Part shown: positions 9,830 to 22,189 of the stretch, in pieces
Layout of the letters: every line of letters begins with the position of its first letter
Numbering within the stretch: position 1 is the stretch's first letter
Source of the DNA: Ahaetulla prasina
Taxonomy: Eukaryota > Chordata > Lepidosauria > Squamata > Colubridae
DNA length: 64,000 nt
Direction: 5' to 3'
Assembly (NCBI RefSeq): GCF_028640845.1
Contig: NC_080540.1
Location: forward strand, 98,698,061-98,762,060
Program-made: the position numbers and the translations under genes
Notes under the pieces: generated by a model
What the model was told of the DNA's origin: nothing
Databases searched by the model: none
What the model saw: the letters and a program-made list of their open reading frames with translations, nothing else

Positions 9830-12277
9830 ATATGCAAATGCCCATCCGGCATTTATTGCGATAGCTTAATTATCTCTTGAGATTTTTAGTAAGTGTATGT
9901 CTAACTTTCAATTTTAGATTCATGCTACACGTCCCAAACATATAAAGACAGTTCATCTTTCTTTACAATCTGGTTTAGTAATTCCTATAGATTTGAGTCA
10001 CTGTATTTTTGCACACATGCATTCCTATCAGGGAAGGATGAGACTGCTTTCCTGTTTATGCCCCTGACATGTTCTTCTTTGTTTGCCCCATTTATTTTCC
10101 ATCAGACAGAATGGAGGCCAAAAGAAGCGGAACTGAAATCTGACTTGAACAAATCACTTTCACTATTTTTATGTGTTGAGATTAAGGGGGAAAAAACAAG
10201 GGCGGGGAAGAGACTTCTGTGGGCCAAATGGAATAACTCGGTTGTTTATGATTTTGTTTCTCTTTATATCTGCTGAGTGAATCCTCCTGGAATTTGGTGC
10301 TGCTCATTCTTTGCCAAATAAGGTTCCATGGAGACCCAACTGTAGCCGTCTGATTAATGATCATGTCAAGAACAAGGACGTCTTTTAATGAACCTCTTTC
10401 ATCTTCTGGCAATTGTTTTTCCATACACCACCATACGAATGAATTATTACCAAAATGTTGTGAAAAGAGTTTTGTTTTGTAGATTATGCAAAAACCATAT
10501 CCTTTCTCAGCTAGTGAAAACTGAAAAGCATCAGAGATTGATACAATATTACTATTTCTTTTAAAAGAACGGTTTGAGTTCTGGAAAAGATAGTAGCATT
10601 ATTATTATTGAAGGCTTGAAAAAAAGATGGCGCTGTTTTAAAAGTGGGTTTTAACTGTTATACGTGGCTTTATTAAATTGTCTCATATCAGAGCCATAGA
10701 AATTTTTCTGAATTTTTCAAAATATGCATACCCTCGTAACCCATTCTTTGTTCAACTAAGGATTTGCAGACACATAGGGAAAAAAAAACTTTAAATGACA
10801 ATGCTGATACATTTTTTAGAAACATTAGATGAATTGACTGCACAACAGAGTGGATTTTAACATAAATCTATATGAGATCCAAAATGAATATTCTGAAGGA
10901 AAATCTGAAGCACCAGATTAAACTGGGCAATTGAGACACCAGACCAGAAAAGCCTTATTTCTGCTCACTATCAGACAGTAAGGCTGGATAACCAAGGAAA
11001 GAGCTTTTGGATTATTAAAAACCAGTCCTACAATTATCTCTCTCAAATGAATGACTTTGATTATTTGACTAACTGTGGTGTTATAGGTTTGACTTCAAGC
11101 AGAATGGCATTTGTTGCAATTCCTTAGATTTGTTTTGGTCATGTGCTTTAAAACAGACCAGGAACCAACATAGCTATCTTGAAGCTGCGGTTCTTTATGC
11201 TTGATCTTAATTAGAAAAATGAATGACACTTTTATAGCCAGTCCTGCATGCAATATCTTGTTAGCATTTCCATGATATATTATTAGAAAATGGTTTAATT
11301 CAGGCCTAACTACTTCTGCTCTAGGGGACCTACGGATAGCATACTGAAACTCACATAAAACGTGAATTCATGAGCTTCCTAGGTAAATTTTGAATAAAAG
11401 TATTTTATAAACAAACTTTAAAAAAAATACAAGGTTTCCAGGTTTCCATAGCCTGTAGGTCTCCAAAGAAGCAATTACTTAAATGATTAATAATGTATAG
11501 AGGAACATAAGATATGAATACTATGATTTGTTATTTGGAGAATTGTATGGAATGTGTGTTGTATATAGGCACAGGGGAAAGCCAAGAGCCAATTCCATTT
11601 CATGGTAGTTTAAAACCACAATGTTTTATTTAGGTAGTTTGTTTCCAGCACATTTGGATATAATAAAGCATCTCTGATAGTGATGCCATATGTATACATG
11701 TGTGTTGTATGCAGTAGAGTGATATTGGTACACATGAAAAGCATTATTCATAATTTTCTCAAATTTCCAGATTGAGTCATAGGTTAAAAAAGAATCACTT
11801 CTCGGATTTTTGGGTAAGAACAAGTATAATATTAATTACATCATTTTCCTCTGTAAAGTCCTTGAGGAAACACTGATTTCTGATTTCAATACACAAGTTA
11901 GATCCATAATAAATATTAACAACCATCAACCTTTATATTCAGGAGCCTTTATTGGGAGGTGGGGAAGGGGAGGAAGAATGTTTGCTGCCAGAAGATTAAC
12001 TGGAGTTTCATTACATTACTTGTTTAGAGAAACAATTTCAGGTTTGTAGGAATTTTCCTACACATATGCTAAACAAGGATTGTAAATAACTATTTGGTTG
12101 GTTGTCTATAGCAACTAACAATTCTGTTAAGTGAAGAGAAAAGGAAAGTTTATAGTGGTGATTAAAAAGGAATTGTATACTAACATAAACTGAGCAAGAT
12201 CTAGATTAGTACCATATGTGAAATCTAGCACAATATAGAAACTGACTGATACTGTAATGTTAAAATACCGTGCAAAG
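9830..12277. other. Unassigned intronic DNA
   Basis: AT-rich, with short chance frames only (for example 10058-10276). None has splice context or family resemblance. I see no RNA gene or clear repeat. Confidence 0.5.
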
Positions 12278-12471
12278 CAGTGGTAGGTTGCTCCCGGTTC
12301 TGTCTGGTTCTATAGAACCAGTAGTAAAACTGGCAGGAGGCTCCACCCACCTGCCCGGACATCGTAAAAGACGGTCTGCACATGTACAGAAGCTTCTGTG
12401 CATGCGCAGAAGCTCATGCACGCACGGCCCCATTGCAAACTGGTAGTAAAGGTAAGTAGAACCCATCCCTG
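12278..12471. mobile_element. hAT-type MITE (CAGTGGTGGG family), decayed
   Basis: Starts CAGTGGTAGGTTGC and ends CCCATCCCTG, and shares the GAGGCTCCACCCACC and GCATGCGCAGAAGC blocks with the copies at 63-216 and 54140-54315. The flanking 8 bp (GTGCAAAG and ATCTGAAG) no longer match well. Confidence 0.7.
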
Positions 12472-13309
12472 ATCTGAAGGTATACCTTGAGAACATAAAT
12501 AGAATGTATATTCTATTTAACGTATGTTTAAATATGTATTTTATTCTCAAAATGGGTTGTTAGTCATAGTGGTGAACTTCATTCTTTACCACCTATAATT
12601 TCTGTTTTCCTTCTGTAAAGTAATAGTTTTATGACAAGCTTGCATTCTAATATATAGAATAAAAATAGGACAAATCAGTAAAATATTATATAAATTCAAT
12701 CCTAAAATAATGCAAGGAATTAAGGAATTGTTAAGGAAAAATTGGCAATAGTTTGTGAAATGCCCAGGAAAACAGTTAAACCTTTAATCACTAAGAAGCA
12801 AATGCCACATGCAAGATCATCTCCCTTGGGAACAACACAGTACTTGAAAAGATTATCTGTGGAGAAGCAACATGTTGCATTTAAACATGAGTTAATAATA
12901 TTCAAAAGCATCTGAAAATGATCACTTCTTAGTCGAGAGAAGTATTTTTTGGAGTGGACACATAGTATTTTCTTTAAAATCAGTTAATATCACTACAACG
13001 CTTTATGCTCATTAACTATTCTTTGGATACATCTACCCAAGCTAAATTTGATGGATTCATAATAAACAAAGTTCAAGTGGCCTCCTGCTGCAGGATTTTT
13101 GTCTACATAAAGAATATACAAAAAATCCAAGAGAGTGCCCTGGATAATTTTCTTCACTTTCCTTTTTTTCTTTGTATTCTTTATTTTTTTAGTTTATATT
13201 AATGTTTATCTTTTTAATTGTAATTATAATAAAATTACTATTTAAAAAATCATTCACTGTTTGGAATCTGGTTTCCAATAAAACCATAGATTTCACATTT
13301 TGATTAATA
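12472..13309. other. Unassigned intronic DNA
   Basis: AT-rich with T-runs. No exon or recognised repeat. Confidence 0.5.
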
Positions 13310-13392
13310 CAGGGGTCTCCAAGCTTGGCAACTTTATGACTTGTGGACTTCAACTCTCAGAATTCCTCAGTTGCCAAGTTTGGAGACCCCTG
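13310..13392. mobile_element. Short foldback hAT-type MITE (CAGGGGTCTCCAA family)
   Basis: CAGGGGTCTCCAAGCTTGGC and GCCAAGTTTGGAGACCCCTG are near-perfect inverted termini with ACTTGTGGACTTCAACTC between. Flanks GATTAATA and AATTAGTG match at 5 of 8 bases, a decayed duplication. Same family as 36809-36943 and 45548-45683. Confidence 0.75.
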
Positions 13393-13782
13393 AATTAGTG
13401 GATAAAACTATTATCTTCCTCACACAGCGTCCTTGACCTTGAATAACTCTTCCCTGCCATGTGGACAGATTTTTTTTTTGCACTTTTTATTTTTTATAAG
13501 TTTATTTTTTTTAAGTTTCTATGTAGTTTATCATTGTAATTTGTAATAAACTTACTATTAGAAGACATACTATTATCAAACATTTTATGATCACTTTCAA
13601 ATCAGGATTTGGTTCATGAGGGCTTATTTCAAAATCTCAGGATCTGGCTGTAATTTATGTAATTCTTTCTGGTGTCTTATTTCAGCTGATTGATAGTAAA
13701 TAGCATCCAATATTTTCCTGTGTTCTCTGTGTGCATTGTGTGTCTGTGTCCGTGTTGTCTGTCTTTATTTAATCTTAACTTT

Positions 13783-13852
13783 AGAATAGAATAGAATAGA
13801 ATAGAATAGAATAGAATAGAATAGAATAGAATAGAATAGAATAGAATAGAAT
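13783..13852. repeat. (AGAAT)n microsatellite at LINE 3' end
   Basis: About 14 AGAAT pentamers directly abut the 3' end (in minus-strand sense) of the adjoining Snake1-type LINE. The same pentamer sits at the same place in the other copies. Confidence 0.95.
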
Positions 13853-14497
13853 TTTTTTATTGGCCAAGTGTGATTGAACACACAAGGAATTTGTCTTGGT
13901 GCATATGCTCTCAGTGTACATAAAAGAAAAGATACATTCATCAAGGTACAACATTTACAACACAATTGATGGTCAATATATCAATATAAATCATAAGGAT
14001 TGCCAGCAACAAAGTTACAGTCATACAGTCATAAGTGGAAAGAGATTGGTGATGGGAACGATGAGAAGATTAATAGTAGTGCAGATTTAGTAAATAGTTT
14101 GACAGTGTTGAGGGAATTATTTGTTTAGCAGAGTGATGGCCTTCAGGAAAAAACTGTTCTTGTGTCTAGTTGTTCTGTTGTGCAGTGCTCTATAGCATCG
14201 TTTTGAGGGTAGGAGTTGAAACAGTTTATGTCCTGGATGTGAGGGATCTGTAAATATTTTCACAGCCCTCTTCTTGATTCGTGCAGTATACAGGTCCTCA
14301 ATGGAAGGCAGGTTGGTAGCAATTATTTTTCCTGCAGTTCTAATTATCCTCTGAAGTCTGTGTCTTTCTTGTTGGGTTGCAGAACCGAACCAGACAGTTA
14401 TAGAGGTGCAAATGACAGAGTCAATAATTCCTCTGTAGAATTGAATCAGCAGCTCCTTGGGCAGTTTGAGCTTACTGAGTTGGCGCAGAAAGAACAT
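13853..14497 (-). mobile_element. CR1/L2-group LINE, Snake1-type, 3' end copy A
   Basis: The 3' UTR begins TTATTGGCCAAGTGTGATTG (as written on the + strand), followed on the minus strand by the C-terminal RT-ORF region (MFFLRQLSKLKLPKELLIQF through KAITLLNK, 14117-14497). That frame is open for 126 aa. It is 5'-truncated where the sequence turns into (TTAA)n at 14496. Family name is from the shared (AGAAT)n tail. Confidence 0.8.
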
Positions 14498-14537
14498 TAA
14501 TTAATTAATTAAATACATTAATTAAATACATTAATTC
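14496..14537. repeat. AT-rich simple repeat (TTAA/AAATACATTAATT)
   Basis: Alternating TTAA and TAAATACATTAAT units at the 5' truncation edge of the LINE copy. Confidence 0.7.
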
Positions 14538-15390
14538 TCACTGATCACAGTAGAACTTGCTTCAGAATGTAACACTTGTAAAAATTGAGAACAACATTCT
14601 TATCATAGTTATGGGGCTTTAGTAGACTGCATAATTAATGGACTGTTTCAAAACACAGTGCTTTCTTGTTTCATTTAGACAAGAGAAAAAAAACTTTAGG
14701 TAAAAACTTCCTAGGCTGAAACCCTTACATGCTGTAAATAGTTTGTGTGTCATTACTGCCAGCAGTTCACTTAAACTTCAGTGTTTAACAGATCAGGAAT
14801 TAAATATAAATAAAGATTCTCAGCTGCATTTGTTAACTATTACCTTCTAGAAACAAGAAGCTTTACATTTTCTAAAGTGACACGTACGTCCTAAAATGAA
14901 AAATAGAAATACCAAAAGTGAGTTACATTATGAAATCTTATTTATGTTGTTTTGATGAGATAGCAGTTGACTACTTTTGCTAATATATTGATGTCCACAA
15001 AGATTAATTTGTGGCAAGATAACAAACTAAGGCTTTAAATTGAAGGCCAAAGATGTAGATAGGATACTAGTAGTTTGGCACTCATGCTTTTTCCTTATTT
15101 CTGCCCCCACTCCCAAATATTAATTTGCTTTCCTTCTTGTCAGCTTCATCTGTGGCTCAGTAGTTAAAGCAAACCAGATTTCTTAACTACGGTTTGCAAA
15201 TATGTTTGAAATCCTTACCATGAGCATAATGGCTAAGTTAAACATGGAAAGAAACAATATTTTAACTACTGTATAGTTAAGCTAAACAATTTTTAAATGA
15301 AAAGAACGTTTTTTCTTTCTCCAAATGAACACTAAAAGCTATATAATACTATTATTACAGTTTTTTTTAAAAAAAATATGAAATGAATTG
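14538..15390. other. Unassigned intronic DNA
   Basis: AT-rich; nothing recognised. Confidence 0.5.
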
Positions 15391-15394
15391 CAAA

Positions 15395-15742
15395 TCACAA
15401 TATGTTTTGATTTTAGAAAAGGTGGTTATGCAACAGCTACAGAAACTGCTGGAAGAAGTGGAGTATTTGGAGCTTTTTCAGTTGGAATTCAGATCTGGCA
15501 ATGGGCTTGAAATGGCATTGATTTCAACTGTAAATAACATGCGGCAGGAGCAGGATGGAAGTGATGCATCCATCTTTGCTCTTCTTGACTTCTTGGCAGG
15601 TTTTGGTAACATCAATAGTGGTATCCCTCTGGATTGGCTTTAGTGATTGGGAGTGAGTGGCACTGTGTTGGGCTGGTTCTTTTCCTTCCTCCAGGGCAGT
15701 CAGTCTTGATGGGTAGGGAGAGGTCCATCCTGAAAACACTCC
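15395..15742 (+). pseudogene. Old L2-like LINE fossil, left part (RT fingers/palm)
   Basis: The + frame (within 15383-15643) encodes LELFQLEFRSGNGLEMALIS followed by a motif-A-like LLDFLAGFGNINSGIPLDWL. This aligns by eye with the FQSGFRPG...LLDLSAAFDTIDHGILLRRL block of the L2 at 39162-41706. A stop at 15641 and frame changes mark it as a fossil. It continues at 16846 after two insertions. Confidence 0.65.
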
Positions 15743-15966
15743 TTTTTTTTTTTTTTGTTTACATTTATACCCCGCCCTTCTCCGAAGACTCAGGGCGGCT
15801 TACAATGTATAAGGCAATAGTCTCATTCTATTTGTATATTTTTTTACAAAGTCAACTTATTGCCCCCCCAACAATCTGGGTCCTCATTTTACCTACCTTA
15901 TAAAGGGTGGAAGGCTGAGTCAACCTTGGGCCGGGCTCGAACCTGCAGTAATTGCAGGCTCTGTGT
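15743..15966 (-). mobile_element. tRNA-derived SINE with L2-like tail (minus)
   Basis: On the + strand it begins with a T-run, then TTATACCCCGCCCTTCTC and GACTCAGGGCGGCTTAC, the reverse complement of the L2-type 3' end. It ends with a tRNA-like head containing GGGCTCGAACCTGC (B-box complement). The SINE probably borrowed the L2 tail for mobilisation. It sits next to a Snake1-type LINE, and both interrupt the older L2-like fossil. Confidence 0.7.
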
Positions 15967-16838
15967 TCAAAACAATCTGGAACTGAACACACTCAAAACC
16001 GTAGAAATGGTGGTAGACTTTAGGAAAAACCCTTCCATACTTCCACCTCTCACAATACTTGACAACACAGTATCAACAGTAGAAACCTTCAAATTTCTGG
16101 GTTCTATCATATCGCAAGATCTCAAATGGACAGCTAACATCAAAAACATCATTAAAAAAGGACAACAAAGAATGTTCTTTCTGCGCCAACTCAGTAAGCT
16201 CAAACTGCCCAAGGAGCTGCTGATCCAATTCTACAGAGGAATTATTGAGTCTGTCATTTGCACCTCTATAACTGTCTGGTTCAGTTCTGCAACCCAACAA
16301 GAAAAACACAGACTTCAGAGGATAATTAGAACTGCAGAAAAAATAATTGCTACCAACTTGCCTTCCATTGAGGACCTGTATACTGCACGAATCAAGAAGA
16401 GGGCCGTGAAAATATTTGCAGATCCCTCGCATCCTGGACATAAACTGTTTCAACTGCTACCCTCAAAACGACGCTATAGAGCACTGCACAACAGAACAAC
16501 TAGACACAAGAACAGTTTTTCCCCGAAGGCCATCACTCTGCTAAACAAATAATTCCCTCAACACTGTCAGACTATTTACTGAATCTGCACTACTATTAAT
16601 CGTTTCATAGTTCCCATCGCCAATCTCTTTCCACTTATGACTGTATGACTATAACTTGTTGCTGGCAATTCTTATGATTTATATTGATATATTGATCATC
16701 AATTGTGTTGTAAATGTTGTACCTTGATGAACGTATCTTTTCTTTTATGTACACTGAGAGCATATGCACCAAGACAAATTCCTTGTGTGTCCAATCACAC
16801 TTGGCCAATAAAAAAAATTCTATTCTATTCTATTCTAA
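15967..16838 (+). mobile_element. CR1/L2-group LINE, Snake1-type, copy B
   Basis: Coding on the + strand runs from NNLELNTLKTVEMVVDF to KAITLLNK (stop at 16550-16552). A 3' UTR of about 280 bp follows, then AATAAAAAAAATTCTATTCT and a short (ATTCT)n at 16816-16837. The frame is open across the whole retained segment (about 195 aa: RT C-terminal and thumb region). It is 5'-truncated relative to copy C. Confidence 0.8.
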
Positions 16839-16845
16839 TAACAGG

Positions 16846-17915
16846 CTTCTCTACTGCCTGAGCTATCCCGGCCCCTTTGCAGGGTTCTGCAGGGCTTGGT
16901 ACTTGCTCAGCTCCTATTTAACGTATCCACGAAGCCACTTTATGAAGTCATTCAGAGGCATGCCAATGGTATCCATTTCCACCTCTGACTGCCCATGTGA
17001 TACAGTGGAAATTCTGTTTAGTGTCTGGAGACGATGGAGGTTTGAATGAGAAACAACAGGCTTCAGGTCAACCCTAGCAAGACTAAGTGGTCTTGGGTAT
17101 TAGGGCATCCTGGTTCTAGGGACTTTTTATCTTTAATTTTGAAGGTGACTGTACTATTTCAAACAGAATTGGTGTGCAACCTGGGGGAATGTCCTGGACC
17201 TAAGGAACAGGCGGCGGCTGTAGCCAGGCCTTTGTACAGTTTCATGTTGTTTGGCACATGTGCCCATTCCTGGAGCAGGAGAGTCTGCTCATAGTCACCC
17301 ATGCATCAGTCACTGCCCAAATGGATTGGGCAGTCATTGAAGAACATCCAGAAGCTGCGTGGGGTACAAAATGCAGCAAAATGAACAATAATGTGTACTC
17401 CTTAATCAGCACACGATACACCTCTGCTCTGCGAGTTATTAGTGTGCTTTTGGGTTCAAATGAAGGTACTGATAGTTACCAATAAAGCCCTCCATGGCAT
17501 GAAGCCAGATTATGTGATGAACCACCTCTCCCTCTCCAACCTACAGGTCTGGCACATGAGGCATGCTCTGAGTCAGATTCATTAGGGAATGCAATCTAGC
17601 AGAGGCTTCTGTCATGGTGCCTTCTCTTTGGAATAACATCTCTCCCCCATGCTCAGCCCAATAATTTCCTTGCTTCTGACCCTGCTGGCCTTTTGTAAGA
17701 CTTCTTTAAGTGGTTGTGCCACCAAGCTCGGATCTGTGGTAGAGCCCATGCGATGCTTACATTGATTTGCTGATGGCTTTTTTCATTTTTACCTCTGCTG
17801 CTGATTATGAGTATTGTTTTTGCATTATTAGGACTTTCATGGTACTTTTAGCAGCTCAGAGTCATGAATTTGAAATGGACACTATATAAATTGATTGAAT
17901 GAATGAATAGATGGA
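16846..17915 (+). pseudogene. Old L2-like LINE fossil, right part and 3' end
   Basis: Continues the fossil from 15742. TGCAGGGCTTGGTACTTGCT corresponds to the GVPQGSILSPL block, followed by degraded RT sequence with stops (17040-17480). It ends in the AATGGACACTATATAAATTG-type 3' end with a (TGAA)n-like tail at 17893-17915. It is heavily mutated, hence older than the insertions it contains. Confidence 0.55.
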
Positions 17916-18080
17916 TGAATTTTACTTATCAGTATGAAAAGAATATAATAGTAAAGGAAAAAAAATAAGTAAATAGATTCACCCAGGTTTCCAGATTCTT
18001 GGAAATGTATAAAAATTACATTCAAGTTTACTAACTATCTAAAGTACATTGTACATATAATTCTTAATTTTCCATTGCAG

Positions 18081-18165
18081 GGCTGAAGGCAAGGTTTGGT
18101 CACCTAATACTGTAGAAGATGGAAAAGCACAAGCTTATCGTGTCAGTGTAGAACCTGAATTGCAG
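18081..18165 (+). CDS. PDLIM4: PDLIM4 internal coding exon (post-PDZ linker)
   Basis: PDLIM4 (RIL) is a cytoplasmic PDZ-LIM adaptor that binds alpha-actinin and actin stress fibres. This 85-bp exon has a strong acceptor (TTTTCCATTGCAG) and donor (CAG|GTATGT). It starts in phase with one base completing a codon begun upstream, then encodes AEGKVWSPNTVEDGKAQAYR and VSVEPELQ. That matches by eye the EGRSWPSAPDDSKAQAHRI and IDPEIQ segment of mammalian PDLIM4 and is closer to it than to PDLIM1 or PDLIM3. It ends on a codon boundary, compatible with the next exon at 59429. The PDZ exons were not found upstream in the window and should lie before base 1. Confidence 0.88.
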
Positions 18166-18408
18166 GTATGTGATCTTTACATAATTTACATCATTTTTTA
18201 AAAAATTCATAAAAATAGGAAATAAATCTTCCTATCAATACAAAACAAAATATAGTTGAACATTAAATGCATACTTAGGACATCAGAAAAATATGTTGCT
18301 TTCTGAATCTGTTGTATATTTAAGTATGCAAAATCTTTTACAGTTTGTATTGTATTTATGTTCACTGCCATTCTATGATCTATTTGAAATAACCTATAGA
18401 GGTTCATA

Positions 18409-18768
18409 CAGTGGTGGGATTCAAATAATTTAATGACCAGTTCTCTGCCCTAATGACCAGCTGGGTAGGCTTGGCTCGATGGTCATGCGACCGTGTGGGC
18501 ATGGCCAACTCAATGTCACTCACGTCGATGGGCGCTTCACCTTAGCTGTTACAATGTAATAAGGGTTAACCAGAGAGGCAGTTTCTGTAAGCAGGGCAAT
18601 AAAGATTAGGCTAGAAACAACACCAGAATGTTTCCTGTCTGCCTTCCTTACAGAATTAGCCCTGTAAAGTGGAAAAAAACAAAAGGATATTTCTTCCAAC
18701 AACCGGTTCTCCGAACTGCTTAGAAAGTTAACAACCGGTTCTCCCAAATAGGTTGAATCCCACCACTG
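18409..18768. mobile_element. hAT-type MITE (CAGTGGTGGGATTCA family), 360 bp
   Basis: Termini CAGTGGTGGGATTCAAAT and TTGAATCCCACCACTG are inverted repeats. A perfect 8-bp duplication, GGTTCATA, lies at 18401-18408 and 18769-18776. No transposase coding. ACAACCGGTTCTC motifs repeat near the right end. Confidence 0.92.
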
Positions 18769-18779
18769 GGTTCATAGCA

Positions 18780-19930
18780 AAGACTGACTTAAAAAGAGGT
18801 TGGTAAGCTTTATTTCTGTTGAGAGATTTGTGGGGGAACACATAAGTAAGGAGGAATATTAGGTAGATCCAGTACTAAAGGGATTTAAACTATGGTTTCT
18901 TTTCTAGTTTTAAAAAAAAGTTTGTTCATTTGCTTGGAATCAGAACCTTCTTTTAGTATCCTTTAGATATACATCCAGAGTATTTTTAGATTCAACTGTA
19001 ATGTCTAAATGTCTGTTTGGACAGTGTGGTATGTTGAAGTTTATAAAAAATTGATCTTTACATTTTATGCTGTCCATATATGGGCTAGGTAAGTGATCAC
19101 ATTTTCACTAACCTTTCATAGCAGCAGCCCATAGAGACTCTGCATACAGTGGCAACAGTCTATAAAATCCACTTGTTCTGGTGAAGTATATTTCCCATTG
19201 AAATATTGTACATTCCCAGTTGTATCTGACTTTGTATGAAAATTATAATGCTAGAGAATATATTTCCTAGTTAGCATAATAATAATAATAATAATAAAAA
19301 AGCCAACGCAACATAGATGCAGCAGCCAAATCAGTAAATGAGCAAGTAAATGGTATTTCTTCATTAGTATCCTACTCTTGGTTGTCTGGGAGTGAAAGCC
19401 ATTTTGCCACCAATATTCTTAGTTAGCAGGAAAGATTTTCTACCAGTTTAAATGCCATCTGTCAACTTCTTGGAATGGATTATATATACTTCTGACTTAG
19501 CTTTGTGCGGTAGTTCGTGATTGCCCGTGGACTAATTCTAAAATGAAATGTTGAAATTCTGGAACATCTGTGAAGTGGTGATATAGTTTAGGCAGTTAAC
19601 ATCATTGCTTCTATGCTTTTCTCACAGATCTTGATTTCTTGAGTTGCTTAAAGCGGTAAAGTACTGATATATAACTGAAGAAAACTTGGAATGCATACAA
19701 TCAAATATGCTCTACATTTTAGGATCTATATAATAGTAGATGACACTGAAGGAGCTGTTCCCTGCCATCATTGCATCAGCACAATACCAGAGCAATTCTA
19801 AAGATGCTGTTGTTTTGCTAGGCTTCAAAATAATAGGACAACCTTTCTCAAAAGATTGCAACAGTTGCTGATAAAAATAGCAAAGATTTGCAAATAATAC
19901 AGTACTAATACAGTACTTATTAAAAGAGCC
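18780..19930. other. Unassigned intronic DNA
   Basis: AT-rich with a short AATAAT run (19277-19300). No exon or recognised repeat. Confidence 0.5.
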
Positions 19931-19934
19931 AGCA

Positions 19935-20092
19935 GTTTGATCCTGACTGGCTCAAGGCTGACTCAGCCTTCCATCTTTCTGATATCAGTAAAACGAAGAC
20001 CCAGATTGTTAGAGGGAAAATGCTGACTCTGTAATCTGCTTAGGGAGTGCTGTAAAGCACTATGAAGCGGTATATAAGTCTAAATGCTATTA
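19935..20092 (+). mobile_element. tRNA-derived SINE, body and 3' part
   Basis: GGCTCAAGGCTGACTCAGCC, AAACGAAGACCCAGATTGTT and AAGCACTATGAAGCGGTATA are the successive blocks of a common squamate tRNA-derived SINE. The tRNA head is largely lost. Confidence 0.65.
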
Positions 20093-20094
20093 CT

Positions 20095-21860
20095 ACCTCT
20101 GAGAATCAGACACAACTGAAAAAGAGATAAAAAAATACTTATTGCAGAAAACTAGTTCCTTTCAGAAGCTTTATCAAAATTGGGGCCACCATTTCCTATA
20201 ATAAGAGCAAGATAGTAAAAGGCTAGGAACCTGCCCATCATTTGTCGTCTTTTTCAGGGAGGTCAACTCCAGTTAACAAGCATATAATTTAACGCTATTC
20301 TGAATTATTTTATCATAAAATAGTTCTCAAAGATACTATTACCTTGAGTATCCTGTTTGTTGGAAAGGTAAAGATATTATTACATAAAGTAGGTATATTT
20401 AACATTATTTCAATCTTTATCTAAAATAGCGTCTTCTGTAGGGCAAGTGTCGTGTGCACATCCTTACTCTGTGTTTATTTGAGAAGCATGGTGATGCTGT
20501 CTGTATTTTTTCCCATTTCTTGGCTATGTTTGCCTAATTAATCAGCTGCGGCAATTTATTCTAAAAAAAAATGTTTCCAAAAGATGTTGATGTTTTCCAA
20601 AACTGTCCATATGGGGGGGGGGGCAGTCTATTGGAAACAAATGCATAAATTCTTACTGCCAAATATATTTCTGAGGGAGAATGCGCATTAGTTTTTATTC
20701 TTGCCATTAACTAACATTATAAAATATATTTGCTATTTATTTTTAAAATGGAAATTAACTGTGTGACTGGATAGTGGGCAAAAATAATGCCTGCTTATAT
20801 CATAAAACTTATTCCTACCATAGTTAGCAATAGTCTCTATGATATCTGATATAAATTTGAATCAATAGAAGTATTCCTCAGATTGCAAGAGCAGTTGAAA
20901 GAACCTTGACTAAACTGAAAGAAGCTAAACAGATCCAGTTGCTACTTGGATGGGAAAATAGGGACTGGAATTGGTAAATGAAAAAAAAAATCCTAAAAGG
21001 AGATAGTGGCAAACCACTTTTACATTTTTACAAGAAAGCAGAAATCAGATTCAACTGAAAGGAGACTTTATTTCACAAATCCTGGTCATCAACTAGAATA
21101 GATTTATCCTAGCTTTCTTTACATGTCAGGCAAAAGTTTAGGAGATACTGAAGAGTAACTATCACAATTCATTATTTTACTATTGGCAAGTTATATGAAG
21201 TGGTTGAAAAGTCGCTATTATTTACTGCTTGCAGATAGTTATAGGCTGTTGAAGCATGTATTTCTTTGCTCTTGAACAGGCATTAAATTAAAATCACTAT
21301 AGTACTTCAAATATTTCTGTGGAGTTATTAAAATTTTCCCAGTAGAAACAACATTTCTTATCACTATTGGTTTTGCACGCAGTATAAACAAACACAGAAT
21401 ATATCTTATGCAAATTGTTGTCTTGCAAGACATGACAGTCTACAAAAGGATTGTGAAGCATGTTGTGACTAGTATAATTTAAAACCACTAAAACTTTCCT
21501 GTCTGTTTGTAACTTTCAAATAACCAAAATAGGGCATTGTGGGAGCAACAATTCTTGAACTGAGATACACCAAAAACTTTAACTTAAAAATGCATACGTA
21601 ATTTAGGGCCTGTTACATCCATGGAAATTTCAAGACTCTTCAGACCAGTTGTATCTGCAAAGTACAGGGCACTATAGCACCACCACAATCATGTAATCAT
21701 GATGTCTGATGTTCCCTAACAGCTTCCACTAGCAAAATCAATAGGGAAGCCAGCAGGAAATTGCATTCCCGTTGCTTTTGTGTTCACCATGGCCATTCTA
21801 TTTATTTCTTTAAGTAAGCAAATATTGACAAAAGAAGATCCAATAGGTCATAGGTTGTCT
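20095..21860. other. Unassigned intronic DNA
   Basis: AT-rich, with a G10 run near 20613. The stretch 21640-21780 has words that recall the Tigger-like MITE of 46860-47228 but is too decayed to call. No exon seen. Confidence 0.45.
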
Positions 21861-21861
21861 A

Positions 21862-21972
21862 GAATAGAATAGATTTTTTTTTTATTGGCGGACACACAAG
21901 GAATTTGTCTTGCTGCATATGCTCTCAGGGTACATAAAAGAAAAGATACCTTCATCAAGGTACAACACTTAA
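21862..21972 (-). mobile_element. Snake1-type LINE, 3' UTR scrap
   Basis: AGAATAGAATAG followed by a T-run, TTATTGGC and the shared 3' UTR words (ACACACAAGGAATTTGTCTT, GTACATAAAAGAAAAGATAC). Only about 110 bp remain; 5'-truncated. Confidence 0.75.
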
Positions 21973-22189
21973 TGACACTCTAGTGCTTTTTTCAAGTTTA
22001 GGAAATTTAGATTGTTTAGAAAGAGATTGCAGCTACACTTGATGGGTTAGAAATAGCTCTCAGGTGTTGCTGACTCACCCCCTGGTGTCTAGAAATTATA
22101 GATTCCCAGGTTGAGATGAGCCACCAGGATGCCTAGTGTTGTAGAGAAATGATTCTTAGAGAGCCCAATCAAGGAACTGTCAAGAAGAA

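Noticed and set aside
10058..10424. Frames of 72-80 aa
   Set aside because: No homology, no splice or promoter context, chance level for the length.
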